Source: Asterochloris sp. CNOR1
Lineage: Eukaryota > Chlorophyta > Trebouxiophyceae > Trebouxiales > Trebouxiaceae
NCBI GenBank assembly: GCA_963969365.1
Contig: OZ017755.1
Coordinates: 1,302,001-1,366,000, forward strand
DNA: 64,000 nt
Direction: 5' to 3'
The notes beneath the pieces are model-generated. The model was not told where the DNA came from, did no database searches, and was given only the letters and a program-made list of their open reading frames with translations. The translations under genes were made by a program, and so were the position numbers. This document shows positions 1-13,900 of the stretch, one piece after another. How positions within the stretch are numbered: the stretch's first letter is position 1; every line of letters begins with the position of its first letter.

Positions 1-48
1 TGAGGATCAGTGCTTGGCTGGCTGGCTGGAGCCTGCAGCAGGCAGGAT

Positions 49-3000
49 TCAGTGGCTCACCACACGCGGGGGTTGCTGCTGGGCCAGCACAGGCTCTGGC
101 TGCGACTGCAGATCTGCCAGCACTGCCTCCATGGTGCGTGGGCTGGCCTGCGCCTCAGCAGCCCTGTAGATGGCGTCTGCGTGCTCAATCGCCCACACCA
201 TGATCTGCAGAACAGCGCACAGATGAGCAGGAGGGACAGCAGGTGAGCAGGAGAGCAGCAGAGCCACCCAGTTCCGCATTGGGCGCCAGGGCAGCAGTCA
301 CGCAGCCCGTGCTTTGGCACTGCAGCAACTGCTTGACTTTGCAGGGCCAACACCATGCGGCAGAGGGTTGTGGCAGGCCATCCCCATGTGGCTCAGACTG
401 CTGTACAAGGCAGCGGCAAGGGCAGCATGGGTTGCCGTGCTGCGCAGCACCCAAGTCTGAATGGCCTTGAATCGGCAGAAGCAGGCACTGCAGCTGACCG
501 GGTCCTGCTCTGAACTGCGGGGGTGGTGCGCCAGCATGGCTTGGGCAGCTGCCTTGGCTCGCAGCCCGAACAGATCCAGCTGCGTGGGCGCCTGCAGAGG
601 GCCAGCCATCATAAGCAGCAGCAGGCATCAGCTCTGGCACACTTCAAGCAGCAAGCGACATGCACATGCAGCAGCTTGGAACTGGTCTGCAGCCCAGCAG
701 CATGGCACTCCACACAGTGCAAACCTAGAAAGGGTGTCAGTGCACTGGCTTGGCCTCCTCAAGCACAGCTTCACGTTCCACACCTCGCACCTGAAGGTGG
801 TCAGGCATGGCACGCTCCCGCGGCACAGCCCTGGGAGCCACCTTGTTGCCAAGCGCACCCCACGCCGCCTTGCTGGCCTTGCTGGCCCTGAGCCTGACGG
901 GCTGCACCGGGTGCATGATCTGCTGCATGGCCAGGCGCCGCTCTGTCCTGTTGGCTGGCAGCCTGCCGTGCCAGCAGGGTGTGCTGCCACACACAGCCAG
1001 GTCATCTGCCCCAGGAGGCTCCTGCTGTACACCAGCTGAGGAGGCTTGAGCACCTGCCCCAACCTGCGCTGCCGCCTGGCTGGCCCCTGCGGACGGGCGC
1101 GCCCTCCCGCGCCTGTGACCAGGGGGCAGCCAGTGACATGGATGCCGGTCAGGCAAGTCTCCCAAACTCTGCAAAGCGAGTCTGGAGTGAGGACATCCGA
1201 TGCTCATGCACACAAGGCACCTGCTTGGCCACAGCAACAGTTGCAATGGACAGACTGACTCGTCCTCTGACAATTCTGCACCTGGGAGAGGATGGCGTGT
1301 CTCCCAGCCACAGCGTACGCCGCTTTGCCATGGCTTCCTGGAGGGCAGCAGACTCATTGTGCAGCAGGCACTCTGCAGATGGGAACCCTCTCGGAGGCCC
1401 TTGCCTCGATGCTCACACTGGCAGGCATACGGTCGACACTGACCGCAGGGGACACCGTCGACAATACAGCCAGCAATCTGGCATGTGCCGTTAACTCCCC
1501 TGGCCGGCTCACAACCCTGCTGCCATGATCATGTCTAGACCTCTCACACAACAGCTTGGCACTGCCTGAAGCTGTGGTAACCTTTCTGTGAATTAGTGCC
1601 ACCTGGTGCCACCATGGCCCTGTTGCAGACAGACTGCCGCCTCTGAACAGCTTGCATGAGGCCCCAGGCAGGCCTCTATCCTCAGGCACCATGCATCTCT
1701 GTTAGTCATGGCATGTTCCATTGGCAGGGACACAGTTAAGGGCTCATTTGCACACAGCCAGTCACCTCAGGAAAGCTCCTGACGTGGCCCCAGGTAGGCT
1801 CTGCCCATACATAGTGCAAGCTTGCTCGTCAAATCGTTGTACTGTGGGCAGGCACACAGTTGAGGACCCACTGCATAGAGGCTGTCATCATTGTTGCCAG
1901 GGAATTACTGCATACAGCCCGTCATTGTCACTGCCCAAGACTCACTGCATACAGCCTGTCATCATTCTGCATGTAGGCCACCGCGTTGCTGGTCAGCACC
2001 ACGTCGCTGGTTGGCCCAGAGTTCTCCTTTTGGCGTTGCAGCCACTTGTCCCTCAGCGTTGGTGTCCTGGGCTGCGCAGAGGGCTGCTCCTCTGGTGCAG
2101 CGGCGGCTGAGCGGGGTTTCCTGGCAGCCTGCAGGCAGGACGTGCACATTGGGTCAGGGCAGACCTGCAGGGTGATCGGTGCTTGGGGCAGCCTGGCAAG
2201 CAGCATCCTTAGGCATGAGGCTGTGCCCTCTGCAGGCCCTGCATGGCTGCCGGCCAGAGTGATTGCCTGTGGCTGATGAGTGCAACATAGAGGAATGCCC
2301 CCTGCCCACTCAAGGGGGCAGCGGTATGTGGATGGAAAGCAACTTAGATGCCCACACTGCTGGCACCCACAGGCGCCTGCAATGTTGGCATGGAGCAATT
2401 TTGAGGGCTGCTGCCTGGAGAGCTGCTGCCAGCTGCAGGCCTCTGCATATGCCCAGGAAGCTTAGGAGCCAGCATCAACACCAGTCTGGCAACTAGCTGC
2501 TGCTAGTTGCATGTGCACTGCAGGCCTGCCTGTGCCTGCTGACACCACAGGCGCCACAACAAAAGTCTGGAAGAAACGTGTGCAGCTGGGCCTCAGCTCA
2601 GGACTGGCATCATACCTGGTTCCGTTCTGTGGCACGCCCACCTCCCTGCTGTCCAGTGCGACCGTGACTTGAGCGGGTGCCTGGCCTGCCTGTGCCTGCC
2701 GCCTCTGGCGCCGTCTGGCACCTGCCCTGCTGGGGTGCCTCCCCTTTCGGCTGCCAGGCAGCACAAGTCATGCCTGGCTGGCCGGTGTCAGGCCGGCCGC
2801 GCCCAGGACTGGTTGCAGGGCTAGGTGCGCTGGTGGCGCCAGCCTGGGGTGGGGGGCCAGAAGGAGGCCTGCCTGACACTGCAGGTACTGGCGCAGTAGG
2901 GGGCCTGCCCCTCTGCTGCTGCAAGTCCCGCTGACTGCCACTCCAGGACAGGCCACGATTGCTGGTGCTGTGGCTCGTCAGGGCAGGCCAGCCCGCCTGT

Positions 3001-4517
3001 GACGGGGAGTCCACCTGCAGAAGTCATACTCAGGCTATGTGTAGGACAGAGTGACCAGTGCTGCTGAGACCTGCAGCAGCCCACAGTTCCGCAATTCAAA
3101 CCAAGAGAAAGCGACGCCATGCAGTCAGCCCAGCCCTTCAGATGTCTGCAGCTCTGCTCAGACAGAGTGGAGTATGCAGGCGTCTGCAGCTGAGCGGTAC
3201 ACCTGCTAGGAATGGCAACTGCCAACTAGTGGATGCTGCGTCTGGAGCCCCCGCTTAGACAGAGTGGCAGCAGGCAGGCATCTAGGGCTGACGTCTACAC
3301 CTGCTGGGGATAGACAGTACCTTTGCTGATTACCTGTGCCGCCACAAGAGCCCACACCACCGTACTGTTTTCCAGCTTGGATGCGTCACCGCTGCCAAAG
3401 CCCATCACCTTCCCGACCGCACCTTCAGTTTCAGTCTGTCGCCGCCACGAGAGCCCATGACCTCCCGGCTGGTCCCCAGGTTTGACCACACCAGGCTTCC
3501 ATGAATGCTGCCGCGACTGGGCGGCGTCTTGGGCAGCACAGCTGTGTCTGTGCGCGGCGCCGCTGCTGGCAGACTGCAATGCCAGCCAGACACATGAGCT
3601 GACACCAGTGTCACCATGCAGTGTCCCGTTGAGCAGCATGTGCTGCAGGCAGAGCAGCTGATGGCAGGTTGCAAAATGCCAGCCAGGGTTACAGCCATAG
3701 ATTGAAGCTGTCTAAATGATTTGACCTGCTGCAAGTGGTCTGCAGACAGCAGGTAGCAGGCCACCCAGACAGCCACACCTGACCAGCATGCAGGGCAGCC
3801 AGGCAGACTGTGTCATACATGTGCTGCAGCGGGTAGCTCAGATGCAGGCGGCTAATTCATGCAGCTGCTGCACATCTGCGATGCAGGTCCACAGCAGGCA
3901 ACCACAGCCAAGTGATGGGCGCCCAGAACACTGTGGCCTGAGGCTGCAGATGCATGACAGTCGGGAGCCCAGCAGTCTGTAGATAAACTTGACGAGGCTG
4001 CAGCCCACCTGGCGTCAGACTTTGGTGATGGGCTACGGCGCTTCTCTGCATGGGAGGCTGCTGATGCTGCAGCGTGGGCCCGCGCCCTGGGAGGCAACAG
4101 CTCCTGAGCCAACTCCCTGCATTGGAGGAGCACCAGTAAGCAGTGACATCCTGGTCCCATAGCACCTGACCCAGCGTGTGGCTTTCTTGCATTGCACCAG
4201 CTGGAGCCCTGCATGCAGGCTCTCCAGCCAAAGGATACCCAGTCATCGGAGCATGTCTAGGCAAGCGGTCGCTGTCAGACTGTCTGAGCAACGCTTGCAC
4301 TGCACAATACTAACCTGACTGTGTTGAGAACCTCAGCATCAAGGTATAGGACCTCTGCTCCCATGTGCGCATGGCCAGCTCGCTGAGAGCTGGTTGCTGC
4401 CAGGAGCACGGCATCTGCAGTCTGTGGCCGCCTCCTGCTATGCATGCCATAGCTCGTCTGGCAAGCCCTCTGCTTCTGCAGCTTGGACCACCAGAGCTTT
4501 CCTTCTGGTGAGGCCAT
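49..4517 (-). CDS. Unrecognised 620-aa protein with disordered Pro/Gln/Gly-rich centre (9 exons)
   Basis: I do not recognise this protein. The model joins exons 4517-4315, 4116-4009, 3565-3334, 3014-2616, 2164-1946, 1372-1282, 1035-791, 591-354 and 176-49. All phases agree and the total is 1863 nt, giving 620 aa plus a TGA stop. The start is the ATG at 4517 (MASPEGKLWWSKLQ). The first exon donor is CAG|GTTAGT and the others are GTGGGC, GTAATC, GTATGA and GTGAGT types. The exon at 3014-2616 encodes a low-complexity segment rich in P, G, Q and S that is probably disordered. The exon at 2164-1946 has a charged stretch (RDKWLQRQKENSG). The last exons look helical (DAIYRAAEAQASPRTMEAV). The weakest joins are 1372-1282 and the donor at 353. 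It faces the coiled-coil gene across a 385-bp upstream region. No enzyme motif, signal peptide or membrane segment was seen. Confidence 0.55.
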
Positions 4518-4902
4518 GCTGCTGAGATGCTGAGGCTGAGTACCCAGATGGTGGTTAGGGCGGAGGTTATGATCTGGTCTGCCAATGCAACAGGGTGACA
4601 GCCTTTGCAGTGGACGTGTTGGGCAACGTGCTTGTGGCCAGGGCTAAGCATTCAGCTGCTGCAGCAAAGGTTCAAGAAACTCAGACTTTCGCTGCTATGC
4701 TGCCTGTCATCATGTGTGGCGCTTTGTTCTGCTGCTGCAGCTTGACTGCAGAAAACGGCTGCATGATTGAGCAATAAATCACCTGCATTTAGAATTCCGC
4801 AGGATAAGAATAAAAGCCTTTGTTGATCACCTGCTCAGGCTGCCGCTTTCCCAGAGACATAGATCTGTTAGAGCTGAATAGGATACCCCTTCAGCTTGGG
4901 GA
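4518..4902. promoter_or_regulatory. Intergenic region between two divergent genes
   Basis: This 385-bp gap lies between the start of the minus-strand 620-aa gene and the proposed start of the plus-strand coiled-coil gene, so it should hold both promoters. I see AT-richer patches around 4780-4815 but no convincing TATA box or paired motif. The short open frame at 4595-4777 looks like chance. Confidence 0.35.
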
Positions 4903-7900
4903 ATGCTTCAGCATCATGCCCTTGACGTAGCATGTGTTCCAGTTGCCTGCAACAGGTGGACAGCACTGTCTCCTCTGCAAAGGAGGGCCCGGACCCATCG
5001 CAGGTGGCCATCAGCTGAGCGCCATGTCAGATGCGCAGCTGGCAAACCAGACTCCTTTCAGCAGCTGACGCAGCTGCAAGATCTGCTACAGGTCAGCATT
5101 TGCCTGCCATTGCAATGTGCTTGTGCATTCTTACTGCGCCATGCACACATAACACCAAGCACGCCTCTTCACCAAATCCACTGATCAGACATCCTCATGT
5201 GCTGCCTACATCTCAGGTGCCCCTCTGCCAGGTCACACTGATGCAGAGGCATTGTCACCATGTGGGAATGCTGACAGGGCATGCCACGCCTCTGGTCACT
5301 TCTCCTGCTTGACTGCTGTGAGACCCATGCCGCACATATGGCTGCCTTGTCCTCTGCAGCAGCCAGCTCTGCCAGCAGCTGCATTGCACAGCGTCTGCGG
5401 GCAACAGCAAGTGGCCTGGGCACTGTACCAATCGACCAGGCAACAGATGACAATGCCTCTGCTGCAGGATCTGGACAACCAGACCCAGAAAAATGGAAGC
5501 GCTGTCGAGAGTGCTGAGGCAGCAGAGGAGCTCTCCTGGTTGCAGGCTGTGCGGGAGCAGGTGATGTCATGCATTGCTGCATGCAAGCTGCTGCCTGCAA
5601 GCGCCACATGCCAAGTGAAGTGTGCCAGTCACTGCATGCGAGTGGTGGCAGATTACTGTCCCCTCCTTGGCTCTGCATGTCGAGGCCCTTGGCAGCCATG
5701 CCGTCCCCTGACATGGCCAGATTGGTGAGCATTACACGAGGCTGTGGTGTACCAATGAATATTTGTGTATCTCAGGCTGGTCTCATTGCAGATGGCCTCT
5801 GGCTTGTGCAGGGTGAGGCTCTGGTAGAGGAGCTGACCCTCGCCCAGAGACAGGCGGCTGACCATGCAGCTCAATTGGCCACCGTGCAGCAGCAGCGTGC
5901 AGCCGAGCAGCTACAACTGGCTGAAGCCCATGAGGCCCTGGACGCTGCCCTCATGCAGCTCGAAGAGCTCAGCCATGATGCACAGGTGCGTTCTATGTTT
6001 TTCAGTGTGCGTTGTGCCCTCAGTCAGTGCTGGTATAGAAGAGTTAGGAACCTGCATGAGTGCTTTGCCTTTACCAGCATAGCTGGCCCCCGTCTGGCAC
6101 AGATATCGGGGAGCGAGCACCTCCTGGGCTGATCTTCTTCCCCACATGGTGCATCGAGTGGCTCGTTGAGCTGGCGTCCATTGCATGCACATGCGCCTGC
6201 TACACAGTCAGCCTGCTTGCAGTGCGGGCCAACCAGGTGAGACATTTGCCAGCACACCATGGGAATGCTGACCTGCAGACTAGCATGGAGCTCGACCACC
6301 TGCTGCTGCTGAGCCTTCGCTGCTGAGCCCCCACTGCCCAGCTGTAAGCAGAGGTCCCATGACTGCCACCGTCTTTGCTGCCTCCACACACGATTGAAGG
6401 GCAACCTACAGGGCTTGGCTCCTTATCAGTCGATTGCTGCAGGCCGGGCCAGCAGCAGTCGCGCTTGAGCATGGCACCTGGCTGTGTGTGGCAGTCTGAA
6501 GCTATATGATGGCACATGTCACGGTCTGCATGGCAGGCAAGCATGGAACTTGAACAGGTGGCTACACCACCACCAGGCAACGCAACTCATATCTCATGCT
6601 GCATGATGCCCTGTGCTGCACTGCAGGCCAGCACAGACTTTGAGCGTCAGCTGCTGCGCCAGACCGAGGCTCTTGACCAGGCTCAGGGGTTCCTCCGCGA
6701 GCTGGAACAGCAGAAAGTGGCAGACCTGGAAAACAGCATGCAGAGGTGCGCATCTGCACATGCAGGCATGTGTCTGCTGACATGCTGACAGGCGTTGTGG
6801 CAGTGCTTTTGTTGCGTGTTCTCAGCAAGGGTGACTGACGGCCAGACCAGCTCAGGTATTCTCACCTTATGCGACCAATGGGAGTTGCACATGGTTGGCA
6901 GACATGGGCGACGAATGCAAATGCAGATGCTTGTCCTGTTCAACTGGCGGGCATGACTTTACTGGTCTTCTAAGCCTGTCTTCTAAGGCATCTCAGCACC
7001 AGTCTGAAGGCCATTTAGAGGAGGGGGGGGGGGGGGAGTGGGGGCAATCTGAAGGCCACTGCACAGCTTCTGTGCCAGATGGGGAGCTCTGGACAGGCTA
7101 AAGAAGGTCGCTTTTCTGCAGCCTCTGACAACTCGGGGTGTGCCACAGCTTCTCTGGAGCTGGAGGCAGTCCTTTTGTGCCTAAGCAGATGGCATGCGCT
7201 ACAGATTTCAGGAGCTGGAGGCAACGCTTAGCATCGCAGAGGAGCAGCTGTCTGCAGAGGAGGAGCGGGGAGGGGCTCAATTAGAGGCGCTGCAGGTGGG
7301 CAGCCTGCTACTTTGCTCCTTGATGCTGATGGGTTGCACACCCAGAACCACAGCACATGGTCTTGAGTTCATGCGCAGGGCTGGTTAGGGCTGTCAGGGA
7401 GGCGATGCAGCTGCGCAGCCTGCATCCTCTCCATATGCATCTCATGAAAGCTCCGCCCGAGCACAATCATGTGCTACTGAGGCCCTGCACAGTGCTTGGA
7501 GCGGCCAAGCTGGCGCCAAGACAGATGCAGAGTCATTCTTGCGGTGGTCTTGATGGAAGTCACACCTGTGCACAGCACACTGTGCTGAGGCCATGCACAG
7601 GGCTTATCAGGCCTGCAGTGGAGGCAATGCGGGTGCATAGCCTGTCATGCATCGTGCATCAAGAGGGCAACGGGCAGCTTTCAGCACGTGTGAGTTCATT
7701 CTGTGGAGGGTGCTGTGAAATGGCTGCAGGTGCCTGAGCATTACACTTGTTTGCCCAGTCCCAAGGCTTTCAGCTGCAGCTTACAGTTGATAGAATGCCA
7801 GGAAAATAATGCCCCGAGCAGAAGTGATTGTTGCAGGATGCAGCCCATTCTAACAAGCCAATGTGTTGACTTGGGTGCTGGCCTTGAGCTGGTTTTCGAA

Positions 7901-10900
7901 ATGCAGGACAATGCGCAGCGCCTCCAGGAGGAGCTTGAGGAGGCTGCCCACCTGGCAGAGCACCTGCAGCTGGAGCTTGACAAGGCTGAAAATGAAAGGC
8001 AGCAGGTGCAGGACCAGCTGAAGACGATGCAGGCCATGCTGCAGCAGGCCGAGGTGAGCAGCCTGGATGCATTCAACTCCTTTCTACACCCAGGGGCTGA
8101 TCTACAGCAGGCACAGCATCAAGCGGCGAGGCTTCAGGCCCTGCTGCAGCAGGCAGGGTCTCGCTACCGTAACCACAGGTGCATCCCTTTGCTGTGTGCA
8201 TCCCAGGGCTGAGGCGGCGGGCAGGCCCTGCAGCAAGCAGACATGAGCCGCCAGGATCATGGATGGTCTGTGCGCATTGCTGTGTGCGGCACAGTACGCA
8301 TTGCCAAACATGCTGTCAATGTCAAGGCAATAGAGGCTGGCAGTGCTGAGGGAGGAATCCAGCTCGCTGCTACATCTGATGAGCTGTCTTGCCAGCCCCA
8401 GCCAATTTTCTGACTTCATTATTGGCCTGCAGCAGGGCTCCTCAGGCAAGACAGCAGGCCAATTCCAAACTGAGTCCCAAATTGCCATCCTTCAGTTTGC
8501 AGGGGATACCGGAGATGAGCCTGCAGAAGCAAGCCCGTGCCCCTGCCTCAGATGCTGCCTATATTTTTGTGCAAGTCATGGTCCTTGCCTGCAGAAAGAT
8601 GCCCAGGCCAAGGCTTCAGAGGCTGCCAATGCTGAGGCAGACCTCCAGGAGCTGCGACAGCGAGTAGATGAGCTGTCCCGCCAGCCAGAGCCACAGGCGC
8701 TGCATGAGCAGCTGCGCATTGCCCAGCAGCGGGTGGACTCGCGAGATGCCTCTCTGCAGCAGGCCCAGGCTGCCTGCAGGACGCTTGAGAGGGAGGCTGA
8801 GCGCTACAGGCGCCGCGTCGACCAGCTGCAGCACAGGTGGGCTGATCAGCTTACTGGCAGCATTGCCACGGATGCGGGACCAAAGACAAGGTGGCTCAGC
8901 AGGATCACAGATGGGTGGGAAACATCGCCCGGCAGGGTCCAGATGCCGGTTGCATCTAGCTTCCTGGAGAACTTTGACACCCACCTCAAGGCAGCTGGTC
9001 AACGCTGCAGCACATAAGAACGGCTCAGAGGCAGATGTCCCATTCAGGTGGAAGTCTCCCTGCAGCAAATCCTGGACACAAGGCCCTTGGCTAGGACGCA
9101 TTCTGTCTTGGACCTAGGAGGTTTCCAAACTCATGTTGTTCTTTGGAACAGCTGGCAGTGCACACAAAATCAAGGACCAGCAGGAGGCAGTCATCTGCCA
9201 AACTAGAGCACCCTGCAGCGCTGGTAGCCTAGCTGTCATGTGAAGAGACCTGCCGTTCATCAGTCATGCAGGCCTCCCAGAAGGTGGCCAGTGATGCTGT
9301 GCAGCGGCTGTCACCTGCAGTAGGCCTATTGTGCTCTTCTACAAGCCCTGGCTCTGCAGCAGCCCTGACAGCTCTGCGCTGCTGTGTGAGTGTTTCACGC
9401 TGGAGCTGAACACAGGTACCATCAGGGATGGACAGGAGCACTGCTGCCTGCTGCATAGATGATGCCGAGCAGCCCCCGCAATCCAGTCCCACCTGCTGTG
9501 TGGGTGACGCCAGCTGGATCTGGTGCCTCTTTGCAAGCCTTATGTGTATGGCTGCGTCGGTGCTGCAGGATGCACATGCAAGCAGGGAAGGCCTAGGCTC
9601 TGCCGCAGCTGAGCATCCCACTGATTGCTGGCAGACAATGCAGCTGTCCACAACCCCCTACGCTGTGGTGCAGATGCAGCCAGCTGGAGCAGGGCACTAA
9701 TGAGGATGGGGAGGGCCAGTCAGCCTCCACTGCTGAGCATTCTACCGTCCAAGAGCTCGAAGGCCTACACCAGGAGCTGGGTCAGGTGCAGGAGCGCCTG
9801 CATCAGGCATTACAGGAGCTGGAGGACCTGCGTCACCTGCATGCAAGTGCTCAAAGCGAGGTGAGCCTGCATACCCAGTCTTGGTCTGAGGTGGGGCTGC
9901 ACAGCCTGCCTGCAGGGGCTTCAGCAAGGGGTGAGCCTGTATAGCTTTAGGAGGGGTTATGCAGCCGCTGCACTGCCAATGACCGCCATCATTGCTGAAG
10001 TTGGTTGCTTGCAAGTTTGCAGGCGTAGCTCGGCATCATTGCCTGGTCTTGCTGCCTTGTTTCACGGTGTAGTTGAATTGATTCTTTGAAGGAGATTGTT
10101 CAGCTGCTGCAGTGCTTCCTAGCAGCCATCTCTCTGCTGAGTGTGACTATGAATGGCTGCAGCTGGACAGAGTGGCGTCCCGGCGGGTGCAGCTCCTGAC
10201 CAGGCAGCAGAATGTGCTGCTTGCCACATGCTGCCTCTCCTGACAGCATGTGTGCTGCAAAGAGAGCCTCCAAATTTGGCTGCAGGCCGACCAAGCCTCT
10301 CAGGAGGCGCAGCACCTGCAAAGTCAGCTAAGCAGCCAGCAGGAGCAGATGCAGGCAGCTGCGGGGCTACAAGAAGAGCTACACACCACACGGCAGTCGC
10401 TGAATGCAGTGCTCCAGGCAGAGGCTGAGAAGGCAGAAGAGCTTGGCACATTGCGTGAGTCGAGCATCATTTCCCCTGCCCCAGTTACCACAAATGAGGC
10501 AGAAGCTGCGGAGGCAGTGGAGCTTGAGTTGCGTGAGCAGCGCCACTGTTGGGTGACAATCTAGAGCTGGGGCTGGGCAGGTAGCAGAGCTCTGTATGCG
10601 GTGCAAGCCAGATCTGATGGGCCAGCAGCTGGACAAGAGGGGGCCTCCTCTGTGTGATCCTGTGATATGCAGCACTTAAGGCAGACAAAGACCTGCATGA
10701 CAGCCTGCGATAGGCGGAACAGGAGAGTGCACTCTTGTTTGCCAAGGTCTTGGGCAACCCACATGCTGCCGCTGCTGAGTTCTCACCCTTCTGGCTGCCT
10801 CTTCCTGTTGCTGTGGCTGCTTGCTTTCAGAACTGAGTGGTGATGGCTGTGCCTCAGAGGTATCTCTGGGTCACCTCCAGAGACCGGCCCAAACTCATGG

Positions 10901-13900
10901 CTTTGCCACCAAGCCCTAAAACCTGTTACTTTGACAAAGCCAATTTGTTCTATGCAGGACACAAGCTAGTGCGGCTGTCTGGTGAGGTCGAGGAGCAGAG
11001 CAAGGCGCTGCAGGCGTCCCACGAGCAGGCGGCCCAGCTTGAGTCCGAGATTAACAGGCGTAACCAGGAGCTGCAGGCTGCTAAGCAGCAGGTGAAAGCT
11101 GAGTGCACATGGTGTCTTTCAGGGGTGGTTGTCTACATAGTCTCTGCATGTCTTGTGATGCACCGCACTCGGAAGCTGCAGGATCAAACAGCACGTGGAA
11201 GCTGAGTGCTCTTGACGGGAGAGGGGCATGAGGCAAGTGTCAGTACAATTGATGAGTGCATGGCAGCAAGGAGCTGCCGTATCAGGTAGATGCAGAGTGC
11301 ACTCAATGTCTTGCACAGGGGGCCCCAGTCATCGCCAGCATGCCAATGTGCTGCAACCAGGAGCAGGCTGCCCGGCAGCAGATCTGTGCTGAGTGTAGAC
11401 TGAGTGCTCAGAGCGATGCCAGCTCATGTGTTTGTCTGGAAATTGCCCACTTCAGCTACCTAGCTGCGGCTTGCCTCTCCGATACACGAGCAATTGTTGG
11501 CTGGACACAGCCATTGATATTTTGCCCTTCAATGCATTGCAGGTACAGCAGCTATCAGAGGAGGCTACGCAGCAAGCAAGCGAGCTGCAGGCTGCAGAGG
11601 GAAGGGTGCAGCAGCTCACACAGCAGGATGAGGCAAAGAGCAGGGAGCTGCAGGCTGCCAAAAATCAGCTGCAGGCTGTCAAGGCAGAGGAGCAGCAACT
11701 GCAGGGGAAGGTTGCTAGATTGGGGGAGGACCTTAGTCAGCTCAGGTAGGTGGGAGAGCCGAGTCTGACTGTGCTTATAGGCAGAGCATAGATTTGGGAC
11801 AGCCCCTCAGATCAACAGGTGTTGGGCAACATTATTTTCTTGGTCTTGGACGCTTGTGCTGTGTCATCTGGTGCCTGGCAAAGCTGCTGGCCAATCTGGA
11901 ACCCAGCCCTGGTTCTAACGGCAATCACATCAGGGTGTGTCTGCCTTCTGGCATTTGGGCCAAATGCCGGCTGCCTGAAAGTGGCTGAGCAGCAGCTGCA
12001 TCACATTAAATAGCCCCATACAAATTGTGCGGCTTAGCAATGCCAAATCTTGACCTTGTATTGCTGGTCTGGAACTGTGTTGCTGGTCTATTTCCATCAG
12101 TCTCCTGAATGGGCTGAGCAGCAGCAGCACCATACGTATCAGGTGGTAAAGGCTTGCTGAATGCTGGCGTGGCACGGTCTCACCCATGAGGAAACCTGCA
12201 GGTCAGCCTTAGAGGAGAAGTCCAGCAGCTTGACAGGGGCTGAGCAGCAGCTTCACCAGACCCGCCAGCAGCTAGAAGAGGATCAGCATGCCCTTGGGGT
12301 CAAACAGGAAGAGGCTCAGGGCCTGGCTGGCCAGGTGGAGCAGCTTCAGATCGAGTACCAGCAACAGGCAGACAAGCTGCAGGCGCTGCAGAGAGACCTA
12401 GATGCTAGCCAAGAAAATGAAGCTGAGGTAAATTGAAACAGCTGCAGGGCACTTTGCAGCCGGTTTGCTGAAGCAGTAGTCAAACCTGCAGCATGGGGAG
12501 AAACAAGCCTGCAGTCTGCAGGAGCTGCACAACGGCATGCACAGGGCCTGCTTGGCTGCAACCCAAGCTGGCTTGCATGCGAAGTGTGCACGGGCTGCCA
12601 TCAGGTCTCTTGGGACCTGTCAGGTCGTGCAGAATGCAGGTGTAGGGGCGTGCTGAGGTGTGGGGGCTTGTTGAAACGACTGCGTGCTCTCCACTTGAGG
12701 GGTCATTGGCAGTGCAGGAGCTGCTTACCTGTCTGCAGGTCAGCAAGTCTGTGCTGTGAGTGCAGCCTTGAGATACTGCTGCCTCGAAACATTGACAGCA
12801 GTCAGCAGCGCCCTTGTGAGGCTGTGTGTACACCACTGACAGCACATTCTGTGTGTGCAGCTCTCCAAGAAATTAGCAGCAGCCCAGCAGGGCCTGCGCG
12901 AGGCTGGCACAGCTGCAAAGCAGAGGCAGGTGCAGATGGAACAGTTGCAGCAGCAGGATAGCGAGCTACAAAAGGAGAAGCAGCAGCTGCAGCAGGTGGG
13001 TTTAACATGCTGGCACAGAGGACACTCCACCAATGTCACACATAGAGGCTGTGGCATAAGCAGGGTTGTTTACCTTCAGGGCTGTCAGCACACCCACTGC
13101 ATACCTAGGGGGCATTGTTGGCTGCCGGTGTTCTCATGTGCAGGCCAAGGTGTGTGTAGACGGCAACGTCATGTGGGTGAACGGGTATGGTGCTTTCAAA
13201 GCAAACCACTGACTAATCTGCAGCAGCACTCGTGACACAGCCTGAACACCTGCACACTGTGAGCTTGCAGACAAGATGGCCATCCTCATCAGCGGTCTGT
13301 GTATTCGCAGACATTGAGCTTTGCCAAGTTGCGCCTGCAGACTGTGACCTCCCAGAGCACAGCGCTGACAAACCTTCAGCAGGAGGTGGATGACATTCTG
13401 AAGGCTGATGCTGAGAAAGCAGCAGGACTGGAGGAGGTCATTGAGGAGCTGGAGAGGCTGCAGACGCAGGAGGCAGAGCGCTCAAAGGATCTGCAAAAAG
13501 CCCAGCAAGAGGGGCAGGTGAGAGGCTAAGCATCATGCATCTGAGCCTTTCAGGAGCTTGCTAGCTGGGCCTGCCAGCTTGAAAGCTGCTATTGATACAA
13601 GGAGCAGATTGCAACACGGGGGCTATATGTGATGGGGCTGATGGACAGTTGACACTGCGGGCTCAGGCAAAGGACCTGAAACAGGAGGCACAGCGCGGCC
13701 ATATGTGGGACTGCATAATCATCGCAAGCCTCTCACTTAACAAGAGCTGAGCTCTCAGCTGATTGCAGCAGGCATACGAGAAAGTCCACTGCAGGCATGA
13801 TGGCAGCGTCTCAAGCTGTTATGTGCTGTGCAGGCACTGCAGGCTCAAATTCAGGATCTGCAGCAGCAGGCGCAGGAGAGCGAGACTGATGGCGGGCACC

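Noticed and set aside
1-60. A further exon of the 620-aa gene joined by a 28-bp intron (33-60)
   Set aside because: 28 bp is too short for a spliceosomal intron, and reading on gives a natural TGA stop at 49-51.
4595-4777. 60-aa open frame in the first divergent promoter region
   Set aside because: It is short, has no splice or homology support and an Ala/Cys composition typical of chance frames here.
8108-8160. Extra coiled-coil exon QAQHQAARLQALLQQAG
   Set aside because: None of the possible donors fits the phase of the next exon, and the segment is a copy of the preceding exon end (AMLQQAE region), so I treat it as a pseudo-exon.
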